From assembly GCF_002101775.1 (NCBI RefSeq), contig NZ_LQPI01000075.1, forward strand, positions 1 to 34,820: 34,820 nucleotides of DNA, in the 5' to 3' direction. Source of the DNA: Mycolicibacter nonchromogenicus. GTDB taxonomy: Bacteria > Actinomycetota > Actinomycetes > Mycobacteriales > Mycobacteriaceae. Shown piece after piece: positions 26,015 to 31,935 of this stretch. A program made the position numbers and the translations under genes. Positions within the stretch are counted from its first letter, which is position 1; the number at the start of each line of letters is the position of its first letter. Below the pieces are notes generated by a model. The model did not search any database and was not told the origin of the DNA. It saw only the letters and a list, made by a program, of their open reading frames with translations.

Positions 26015-26043
26015 AAATTAGCCACTGACCTCGGGTAGGTCAA
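26015..26043 (-). promoter_or_regulatory. Strong SigA-type promoter of the Rv2114-like gene
   Basis: On the minus strand TTGACC (26038-26043), a 17-base spacer and TAATTT (26015-26020) make the best consensus promoter in the window. The -10 ends 7 bases before the ATG, giving a leaderless mRNA. Confidence 0.75.
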
Positions 26044-26050
26044 CACCTCC

Positions 26051-26108
26051 GGCGGTCTCGATTGCCCACCCCGCTGTGCGGGATGGTCGGGGATCCTCGG
26101 CGGTCTCG
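26051..26108. repeat. Direct repeats and small palindrome upstream of dop
   Basis: GGCGGTCTCG occurs at 26051-26060 and again at 26099-26108. Between them CCCGC-TGT-GCGGG (26070-26082) can form a hairpin. The spacing between divergent promoters suggests possible regulator sites; no known motif is recognised. Confidence 0.45.
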
Positions 26109-26133
26109 TTCCTCGTCCACCTCGTCACCCCTC

Positions 26134-26139
26134 TAGGCT
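26134..26139 (+). promoter_or_regulatory. dop -10 element, leaderless
   Basis: TAGGCT lies 6 bases before the ATG at 26146, and no ribosome binding site is present. No -35 match was seen. Confidence 0.5.
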
Positions 26140-26145
26140 TTAGCC

Positions 26146-27654
26146 ATGCAGCGGATCATCGGAACTGAAGTCGAGTACGGCATCGCTTCGCCATCAGATC
26201 CCACCGCGAACCCCATCCTCACCTCCACCCAGGCGGTGCTGGCCTACGCCGCCGCCGCGGGCATCCCGCGCGCCAAGCGCACCCGCTGGGACTACGAGGT
26301 GGAATCGCCGCTGCGCGATGCCCGTGGGTTCGACCTGAGCCGCTCGTCCGGCCCGCCGCCGATCATCGACGCCGACGAGGTGGGCGCGGCCAACATGATC
26401 CTCACCAACGGCGCCCGGCTCTACGTCGATCACGCTCACCCCGAATACTCCGCGCCCGAGGTCACCGATCCGCTGGACGCGGTCATCTGGGACAAGGCCG
26501 GCGAGCGCGTGATGGAGGCGGCCGCACGCTATGTGGCCAGCGTCCCCGGGGCGGCGAAGCTGCAGCTGTACAAGAACAACATCGACAACAAGGGCGCCTC
26601 CTACGGCACCCACGAGAACTACCTGATGAGCCGGCAGACGCCGTTCTCGGCGATCATCTCCGGCCTCACGCCGTTTCTGGTGTCCCGGCAGGTGGTCACC
26701 GGCTCCGGGCGCGTCGGGCTGGGCCCCGCCGGCGACGAGCCGGGCTTCCAGCTGTCGCAGCGCGCCGACTACATCGAGGTCGAAGTCGGCCTGGAGACCA
26801 CGCTCAAGCGCGGCATCATCAACACCCGCGACGAGCCGCACGCCGACGCCGACAAGTACCGCCGACTGCACGTGATCATCGGCGACGCCAACCTCGCCGA
26901 GACGTCGACGTATCTGAAAGTGGGCACCACCGCGCTGGTCCTCGACCTCATCGAGGAGGGCCCGGAGCACGGGATCGACTTGAGTGACTTGGTGTTGGCC
27001 CGGCCGGTGCGGGCGGTGCACGTCATCAGCCGTGACCCGACGCTGCGGGCGACCGTCGCGCTGGCGGACGGCCGTGAGATGACCGGCCTTGCGCTGCAAC
27101 GGATCTACCTCGATCGGGCGGCCAAGCTGGTGGAGATCCGCGATCCGGATCCGCGCGCCACCGACATCATCGAGACCTGGGCTCGGGTGCTCGACCAGCT
27201 CGAGCGGGATCCGATGGAGTGCGCCGACGTGCTCGACTGGCCGGCCAAGCTGCGTCTGCTGGAGGGCTTCCGGCAGCGCGAGAACCTGAGCTGGTCCGCA
27301 CCCCGACTGCACCTGATCGACCTGCAGTACTCCGACGTACGGCTGGACAAGGGCCTGTACAACCGGCTGGTCGCCCGCGGCTCGATGCGCCGCCTGGTCA
27401 CCGAACAGCAGGTACTGGCCGCGGTCGACAATCCGCCGACCGACACCCGGGCCTACTTCCGCGGTGAGTGCCTGCGCCGGTTCGGCGCCGACATCGCCGC
27501 CGCCAGCTGGGACTCGGTCATCTTCGACCTGGGCGGGGACTCACTGGTGCGAATTCCGACCCTGGAGCCGCTGCGTGGCAGTAAGGCGCACGTCGGAGCT
27601 TTGCTGGATTCGGTGGACAGTGCCGCCGAACTGGTGCAACAACTCACCACCTAG
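26146..27654 (+). CDS. dop: Pup deamidase/depupylase
   Basis: Converts the C-terminal Gln of Pup to Glu so that the ligase PafA can use it, and removes Pup from substrates. 502 aa (MQRIIGTEVEYGIASPSDPTANPILTS), usual length about 500. It has the carboxylate-amine-ligase-like fold with GTEVEYGI (ATP/Mg Glu residues), the Dop-specific insert near residues 40-80 (TRWDYEVESPLRDARGFDLSR), LYVDHAHPEYSAPEV (catalytic Asp) and YGTHENYLM. The C-terminal domain is intact (HLIDLQYSDVRLDKGLYNRLV). It heads the dop-pup-prcB-prcA series; pup starts 83 bases after its stop. Confidence 0.97.
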   Translation: MQRIIGTEVEYGIASPSDPTANPILTSTQAVLAYAAAAGIPRAKRTRWDYEVESPLRDARGFDLSRSSGPPPIIDADEVGAANMILTNGARLYVDHAHPEYSAPEVTDPLDAVIWDKAGERVMEAAARYVASVPGAAKLQLYKNNIDNKGASYGTHENYLMSRQTPFSAIISGLTPFLVSRQVVTGSGRVGLGPAGDEPGFQLSQRADYIEVEVGLETTLKRGIINTRDEPHADADKYRRLHVIIGDANLAETSTYLKVGTTALVLDLIEEGPEHGIDLSDLVLARPVRAVHVISRDPTLRATVALADGREMTGLALQRIYLDRAAKLVEIRDPDPRATDIIETWARVLDQLERDPMECADVLDWPAKLRLLEGFRQRENLSWSAPRLHLIDLQYSDVRLDKGLYNRLVARGSMRRLVTEQQVLAAVDNPPTDTRAYFRGECLRRFGADIAAASWDSVIFDLGGDSLVRIPTLEPLRGSKAHVGALLDSVDSAAELVQQLTT

Positions 27655-27681
27655 ACCCCGGGCAACATCGGCGTCGACCGG

Positions 27682-27732
27682 TAGGGTGGAGAAACCGGCC
27701 GCGGTCATGCGCGGCCGATGAGATTCAGGAGG
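27682..27732 (+). promoter_or_regulatory. pup promoter, leader hairpin and ribosome binding site
   Basis: TAGGGT (27682-27687) is a likely -10. The leader holds the hairpin GGCCGCG-GTCATG-CGCGGCC (27697-27716), then a strong AGGAGG (27727-27732) 5 bases before the pup ATG. A separate strong translation signal suits a protein tag needed in large amounts. The hairpin's role is unknown. Confidence 0.5.
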
Positions 27733-27737
27733 CAGCA

Positions 27738-27932
27738 ATGGCTCAGGAGCAGACCAAGCGCGGCGGGGGCGGCGGAGACGACGACGATCTCACCGGAAGC
27801 ACTGCGGCGGGCCAGGAACGCCGGGAGAAACTCACCGAGGACACCGACGACCTGCTCGACGAGATCGACGACGTGCTGGAGGAGAACGCCGAGGACTTCG
27901 TGCGTGCGTATGTCCAAAAGGGCGGCCAGTGA
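27738..27932 (+). CDS. pup: Prokaryotic ubiquitin-like protein Pup
   Basis: A 64-aa disordered tag protein joined through its C-terminus to lysines of target proteins. Sequence features: Gly/Asp-rich start (KRGGGGGDDDDL), the Mpa-binding helix region (about residues 21-58, ERREKLTEDTDDLLDEIDDVLEENAEDFVRAYVQKGGQ) and the C-terminal GGQ. Ending in Gln means Dop must deamidate it before ligation. Lysines are few (K7, K31, K61), with K61 the near-C-terminal one that can be self-pupylated in relatives. Its stop overlaps the prcB start (GTGA). Confidence 0.98.
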   Translation: MAQEQTKRGGGGGDDDDLTGSTAAGQERREKLTEDTDDLLDEIDDVLEENAEDFVRAYVQKGGQ

Positions 27933-28816
27933 CCTGGTTGTCGAATGATCGTCTGCCCCTGAATTCAGCAAACCCAGGAATCCCTCTCACCGGCGTAGGT
28001 CTGTCGTCATTCTCGGAGTTCCTGCGACTGCAGGCACCCGAACTGCTGCCGACCGGCCTGGGCGCCGCGCACCCCGGCGGCGCCGGTGAGCAACTGCCGC
28101 ACGGCACCACCATCGTCGCGTTGAAGTACCCCGGCGGGGTCCTCATCGCCGGCGACCGCCGCTCGACGCAGGGCAACATGATCGCCGGCCGCGATGTCCA
28201 GAAGGTCTACGTCACCGACGAGTACACCGCGACCGGCATCGCCGGCACCGCGGCGATCGCCGTCGAGTTCGCCAGGCTCTACGCGGTGGAGCTGGAGCAC
28301 TACGAGAAGCTCGAAGGCGTGCCGCTGACGTTCGCCGGGAAGGTCAACCGGTTGTCCACCATGGTGCGCGGCAACCTGGGCGCCGCGATGCAGGGCCTGG
28401 TGGCCTTGCCGCTGTTGGCCGGTTACGACATCGACGCCGACGACCCGCAGACCGCGGGGCGCATCGTGTCGTTCGACGCCGCCGGCGGGTGGAACGTCGA
28501 GAGCGAGGGCTACCAGGCGGTGGGCTCGGGCTCGCTGTTCGCCAAGTCGTCGATCAAGAAGCTCTACAACCAGATCAGCGACGCCGACTCCGCTCTGCGG
28601 GTCGCCATCGAGGCGCTCTACGACGCCGCCGACGACGACTCCGCCACCGGTGGCCCGGACCTGGTGCGCGGCATCTATCCGACCGCGGTCACCATCGACG
28701 CCGACGGCGCCGTGGAGATCACCGAGGAGCGCATCGCCGAACTGGCTCGCACGGTGGTCGAGAGTCGAACTCGCGGCGGGGATTCGGGGCCGCAGACCAA
28801 GCGGGGTAAGAAATGA
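27929..28816 (+). CDS. prcB: Proteasome subunit beta
   Basis: Catalytic beta subunit of the 20S core. 295 aa from GTG 27929, overlapping the pup stop by 4 bases. A 59-residue propeptide (MTWLSNDRLPLNSANPG ... GEQLPHG) ends before Thr60 in HG-TTIVALKYPGGVLIAGDRRSTQG, the N-terminal nucleophile after self-cleavage; the expected Asp (GDRR) and Lys (VQKVYV) are also present. The mature part is about 236 aa. The C-terminal SRTRGGDSGPQTKRGKK tail is polar. Its stop overlaps the prcA start (ATGA), giving coupled, balanced synthesis of both ring types. Confidence 0.97.
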   Translation: MTWLSNDRLPLNSANPGIPLTGVGLSSFSEFLRLQAPELLPTGLGAAHPGGAGEQLPHGTTIVALKYPGGVLIAGDRRSTQGNMIAGRDVQKVYVTDEYTATGIAGTAAIAVEFARLYAVELEHYEKLEGVPLTFAGKVNRLSTMVRGNLGAAMQGLVALPLLAGYDIDADDPQTAGRIVSFDAAGGWNVESEGYQAVGSGSLFAKSSIKKLYNQISDADSALRVAIEALYDAADDDSATGGPDLVRGIYPTAVTIDADGAVEITEERIAELARTVVESRTRGGDSGPQTKRGKK

Positions 28817-29529
28817 GTTTCCCGTACTTCATCTCGCCCGAGCAGGCCATGCGCGAGCGTGGCGAGCTCGCGCGCAAGGGCATCGCCCGTGGTCGCAGCG
28901 TGGTGGCGTTGGCCTACGCCGACGGCGTGCTGTTCGTCGCGGAAAACCCTTCGCGCTCACTGCAGAAGATCAGCGAACTCTACGACCGAGTGGGTTTTGC
29001 GGCCGCCGGGCGCATCAATGAGTTCGAGAACCTGCGCCGTGGCGGTATTCAGTTCGCCGACACCCGCGGTTACGCCTATGACCGCCGCGACGTCACCGCG
29101 CGTCAGCTGGCCAATGTCTACGCCCAGACGCTGGGCACCATCTTCACCGAGCAGGCAAAGCCCTACGAGGTGGAGTTGTGTGTGGCCGGTGTGGCCTACC
29201 AGGGCCAGACCAAAGCGCCTGAGCTCTACCGGGTCACCTACGACGGCTCGATCACCGACGAGCCGCACTTCGTGGTGATGGGCGGCACCACCGAGCCGGT
29301 CACCAACGCGCTCAAGGAGTCCTACGCCGAGAACGCGGAGCTGGCCGACGCCCTGCACATTGCGGTCAACGCGCTCAAGCAGACCGACACCGGCAACGGT
29401 TCCGAGCCGCGCGATCTGGGTCCGGGCACCTTGGAGGTGGCCATCCTGGATGCCAACCGGCCCAAGCGTGCGTTCCGGCGGATCAACCGCGCCACGCTGG
29501 AATCACTGCTGCCGCAAGCCGGTTCCTAA
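28813..29529 (+). CDS. prcA: Proteasome subunit alpha
   Basis: Non-catalytic outer-ring subunit gating the 20S core and docking Mpa. 238 aa (MSFPYFISPEQAMRERGELARKGIARGRSVVALAYADGVLFVAENPSRSLQKISELYDRVGFAAAGRINEFENLRRGG). The N-terminal gate region (SFPYFISPEQAMRERGELARKGIARG) is intact, and there is no propeptide or catalytic Thr. Slightly shorter than the M. tuberculosis protein because of a shorter C-terminal tail. pafA, which is near in many relatives, is not found downstream; instead a convergent DUF167 gene ends 9 bases away. Confidence 0.97.
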   Translation: MSFPYFISPEQAMRERGELARKGIARGRSVVALAYADGVLFVAENPSRSLQKISELYDRVGFAAAGRINEFENLRRGGIQFADTRGYAYDRRDVTARQLANVYAQTLGTIFTEQAKPYEVELCVAGVAYQGQTKAPELYRVTYDGSITDEPHFVVMGGTTEPVTNALKESYAENAELADALHIAVNALKQTDTGNGSEPRDLGPGTLEVAILDANRPKRAFRRINRATLESLLPQAGS

Positions 29530-29538
29530 GGGTCGCGC

Positions 29539-29769
29539 CTACCGGTCGATCCGGAACCGCTTGATACGCGCGCCAGCACCGGACGCCAGTTCGACGCGGC
29601 TGCGCGGAACGCCGAAATGCTCTGCCAGAACACGGATGACGGCGGCGTTGGCCTTGCCGTCCACGGCCTGTTCGCGCACATAGACGGTCAGCCCTCCGTC
29701 GTCGTCGGCCTCGACCAGGGGGCCCTTGCGGCTACCCGGTTTGACCTTGACAACAACGGTTTCGGTCAT
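29539..29769 (-). CDS. DUF167 (YggU) family protein
   Basis: A 76-aa protein (MTETVVVKVKPGSRKGPLVEADDDGGLTVYVREQAVDGKANAAVIRVLAEHFGVPRSRVELASGAGARIKRFRI). It matches the small alpha/beta YggU/DUF167 family: VKPGS-K at the start, AVDGKAN and the SRVELxSG-K-R region. Function is unknown. The start ATG 29767-29769 is chosen because longer frames run through the palindromic repeat and the thiolase gene. It converges with prcA. Confidence 0.88.
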   Translation of the reverse strand: MTETVVVKVKPGSRKGPLVEADDDGGLTVYVREQAVDGKANAAVIRVLAEHFGVPRSRVELASGAGARIKRFRIDR

Positions 29770-29788
29770 CGCAACAGGATCCCAGTGT

Positions 29789-29851
29789 CGCGAGTGTGCG
29801 TAGCTGTACGGCTCGCCTCGGCGTGTCGCTGGGCAGACACGCACACTCGCG
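29789..29851. repeat. 63-bp dispersed palindrome, copy C
   Basis: CGCGAGTGTGCGT (29789-29801) and ACGCACACTCGCG (29839-29851) are perfect 13-bp inverted repeats. Read on the minus strand, its first 33 bases match copies A and B with three differences. It lies between the thiolase and DUF167 genes, both leftward, at or near the junction of two blocks that are separate in M. tuberculosis. Confidence 0.88.
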
Positions 29852-29864
29852 CCAAAAAGGTGCG

Positions 29865-31064
29865 TTACCGCGCGACGATCACCGAGGAGCCGTGCCCGAA
29901 CAGGCCCTGGTTGGCCGTGACGCCCACCGTGGCGCCCTCGACCTGACGGCCGGTTGCCTGACCCCGCAGCTGCCAGGTCAGCTCGCACACCTGCGCGATC
30001 GCCTGGGCCGGGATCGCCTCGCCGAAGCAGGACAGCCCGCCGGACGGGTTCACCGGCACCCGGCCACCGATGGTGGTGGCGCCGCTGCGCAGCAGCTGCT
30101 CGCCTTCACCCTTGGCGCACAGGCCCAGGTGCTCGTACCAGTCGATCTCCAGCGCGGTGGACAGGTCGTAGACCTCGGCCAGGCTGACGTCCTCGGGGCC
30201 GATGCCGGCCTCGGCGTAGGCGGCGTCCAGGATCTGGTCCTTGAACACCCGCTCCGGGGCCGCCACCACGGCGGTGGAATCGGTTGCGATGTCCGGCAGT
30301 TCCGGCAGGTGCTGCGGGTAGCGCGGGGTCACGGTGGCCACCGCGCGCACCGACGGCACACCCTCGAGCGACCCGAGGTGCTTGCGGGCGAACTCCGCGC
30401 TGGCCACGATCAGCGCCGCGGCACCGTCGGAGGTGGCGCAGATGTCGAGCTGGCGCAGCGGGTCGGAGACCACCGGGCTGGCCAGCACGTCGTCGACCGA
30501 GGCTTCCTTGCGGTAGCGGGCATTCGGGTTGGACAGGCCGTGCCGCGAGTTCTTGACCTTGACCTGGGCAAAGTCCTCGGAGGTGGCGCCGTAGAGGTCC
30601 ATCCGGCGACGCGCCAGCAGCGCGAAGTACACCGGGTTCATCGCGCCGATCAGGTGGAACCGCTGCCAGTCCGGGTCGTTCTTGCGCTCACCGCCGACCG
30701 GGGCGAACGGGCCCTTGGGGGTGGTGTCGGCGCCGATCACCAGCGCCACGTCGCAGAAGCCGGCCAGGATCTGGGCCCGGGCGCTCTGCAGCGCCTGCGA
30801 ACCCGAGGCGCAGGCCGCATACGAGGACGACACCGGCACGCCGTTCCAGCCCAGCTTCTGGGCGAACGTCGAACCGGCGATGAAACCCGGGTAGCCGTTG
30901 CGGATGGTGTCCGCGCCGGCGATGAACTGGATCTGCTGCGCGTTCAGGCCGGCGTCGGCCAGGGCGGCGCGGGCGGCGATCACCCCGTACTCGGTGAAGT
31001 CGCGGCCCCACTTGCCCCACGGGTGCATGCCCGCACCCAGGATGTACAGCGGCTCGGGGCTCAT
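29865..31064 (-). CDS. Thiolase-like lipid-transfer/acetyl-CoA acetyltransferase family protein (Rv1627c-like)
   Basis: A 399-aa thiolase-superfamily protein of the SCP-x/nonspecific lipid-transfer type (MSPEPLYILGAGMHPWGKWGRDFTEYGVIAARAALADAGL). A Cys lies in SSYAACASGSQALQSA, where the thiolase nucleophile is expected. The C-terminal active-site region reads VNPSGGLSCFGEAIPA and TANQGLFGHGSSVIV, with a GLSCFG variant. Such proteins paired with a DUF35 partner act in sterol side-chain degradation as thiolase or aldolase; which reaction occurs here is not decided by sequence. It overlaps the DUF35 gene by 4 bases and shares its KstR-like operator. Confidence 0.92.
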   Translation of the reverse strand: MSPEPLYILGAGMHPWGKWGRDFTEYGVIAARAALADAGLNAQQIQFIAGADTIRNGYPGFIAGSTFAQKLGWNGVPVSSSYAACASGSQALQSARAQILAGFCDVALVIGADTTPKGPFAPVGGERKNDPDWQRFHLIGAMNPVYFALLARRRMDLYGATSEDFAQVKVKNSRHGLSNPNARYRKEASVDDVLASPVVSDPLRQLDICATSDGAAALIVASAEFARKHLGSLEGVPSVRAVATVTPRYPQHLPELPDIATDSTAVVAAPERVFKDQILDAAYAEAGIGPEDVSLAEVYDLSTALEIDWYEHLGLCAKGEGEQLLRSGATTIGGRVPVNPSGGLSCFGEAIPAQAIAQVCELTWQLRGQATGRQVEGATVGVTANQGLFGHGSSVIVAR

Positions 31065-31504
31065 GCGTCCACCTTCTTCCAGGCGTAGACGGTGCGCGTC
31101 ACGCCGTCGTCGTCGGTGTAGAGCGGCATGGTGGTCAGTTCCATCTCCATGCCGACCTTCAAGTCGGCGGCCAGCGTGCCCTCGACCACCTTGCCCAGCA
31201 CGATCAGGCCCTCGTCGGCCAGCTCCACCGCGGCGATCGCAAACGGCTCGAACGGGTCGCTGGGCGGGTAGGGGGCCGGAGGCAGGTACCGGTTCTCGGT
31301 GTAGCTCCAGATGGTGCCGCGCCGTGACAGCGCGACGGGCTCCAACACGTCGCCGTCGCAGGCGGGGTTGGGGCAGTTGTTCTCACGCGGCGGGAACACA
31401 TAGGTGCCGCACTGCGGACACTTGGCGCCGATCAGGTGGGGGAGGCCGGCGTCGTCGGTGGCGTACCACCCGTCGATCGCGGGCTGCGAGGCTACATCTG
31501 GCAC
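31061..31504 (-). CDS. DUF35 OB-fold / zinc-ribbon acyl-CoA-binding protein (Rv1628c-like)
   Basis: A 147-aa partner protein. The rubredoxin-like zinc ribbon has four Cys (GAKCPQCGTYVFPPRENNCPNPAC) and is followed by the DUF35 OB fold (GTIWSYTENRYLPPAPYP ... VVEGTLAADLKVGMEMELTTMPLY). Such proteins form complexes with SCP-x-type thiolases and bind acyl-CoA. The start is taken at GTG 31502-31504, 6 bases after a TACGCT -10; ATG 31553-31555 would give 164 aa, but the operator and promoter then lie inside the gene. ATGA overlap with the thiolase gene downstream. Confidence 0.9.
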   Translation of the reverse strand: MPDVASQPAIDGWYATDDAGLPHLIGAKCPQCGTYVFPPRENNCPNPACDGDVLEPVALSRRGTIWSYTENRYLPPAPYPPSDPFEPFAIAAVELADEGLIVLGKVVEGTLAADLKVGMEMELTTMPLYTDDDGVTRTVYAWKKVDA

Positions 31505-31510
31505 TCGGTC

Positions 31511-31516
31511 AGCGTA
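31511..31516 (-). promoter_or_regulatory. -10 element of the DUF35-thiolase operon
   Basis: Minus-strand TACGCT, 6 bases before GTG 31504 (leaderless). A weak -35 (TTCAGT, 31535-31540) lies 18 bases upstream and overlaps the KstR-like operator. Confidence 0.5.
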
Positions 31517-31536
31517 CCCAACGGCACCGATGAAAC

Positions 31537-31550
31537 TGAAACGTGTTCCA
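31537..31550. promoter_or_regulatory. KstR-like operator
   Basis: TGAAACGTGTTCCA fits the KstR consensus TNNAACNNGTTNNA at every fixed position. It covers the -35 region of the leftward DUF35-thiolase promoter and lies about 28 bases upstream of a rightward TATGGT -10 (31578-31583). KstR represses sterol-degradation genes in mycobacteria; I recall the orthologous pair being in its regulon. Binding here is inferred. Confidence 0.75.
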
Positions 31551-31577
31551 GTCAACGGGCCAACCGGCGCTGCGGCC

Positions 31578-31583
31578 TATGGT
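31578..31583 (+). promoter_or_regulatory. -10 element of the ABM-domain gene
   Basis: TATGGT would start a transcript near 31590, with a leader of about 29 bases carrying AGAGGGG 8 bases before ATG 31619. Confidence 0.4.
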
Positions 31584-31618
31584 GGCGAGGTCAGGCACCG
31601 AAACAGAGGGGTTCGGAA

Positions 31619-31906
31619 ATGGTGATCGTGGCAGGACATCTGACGGTGGATCCCGGTCAGCGGGACGCCTATCTGCAGGGGTGCCGCGACGTCGTCCGCC
31701 AGGCGCGCAGCGCACCGGGCTGCCTGGACTTCGCCGTCACCGCCGACCTCCTCGACCCGGGCCGCGTCGACATCTTCGAACGTTGGGGATCTCGGGCCGC
31801 GTTGGAAGCCTTCCGCGGCAGCGGGCCCAGCGACGAGCAGGCCGCGGCGATCCTGTCGGCCGCGGTCGCCGAGTACGACGTCACCGAGGAGCGACCGCTG
31901 ACCTGA
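31619..31906 (+). CDS. Antibiotic biosynthesis monooxygenase (ABM) domain protein
   Basis: A 95-aa single-domain protein (MVIVAGHLTVDPGQRDAYLQGCRDVVRQARSAPGCLDFAVTADLLDPGRVDIFERWGSRAALEAFRGSGPSDEQAAAI...). It has the ferredoxin-like ABM pattern: ARSAPGCLDF, VDIFERWGSRAALEAF. Family members include quinol monooxygenases, haem-degrading enzymes and many of unknown role. It is divergent from the KstR-like-controlled operon and may share that operator; it ends 2 bases before an in-frame ATG of polA. Confidence 0.85.
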   Translation: MVIVAGHLTVDPGQRDAYLQGCRDVVRQARSAPGCLDFAVTADLLDPGRVDIFERWGSRAALEAFRGSGPSDEQAAAILSAAVAEYDVTEERPLT

Positions 31907-31922
31907 TGTCTGCGGCAGTGCA

Positions 31923-31928
31923 TAGAGT
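31923..31928 (+). promoter_or_regulatory. polA -10 element, leaderless
   Basis: TAGAGT lies 7 bases before GTG 31936. CTGACC (31898-31903) is a possible -35 with 19-base spacing. This favours GTG 31936 over the ATG ten codons upstream. Confidence 0.5.
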
Positions 31929-31935
31929 TGTCCCC

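Noticed and set aside
31543..31935. Upstream extension of the polA frame
   Set aside because: It overlaps the ABM-domain gene in another frame; the leaderless promoter and family length support GTG 31936.
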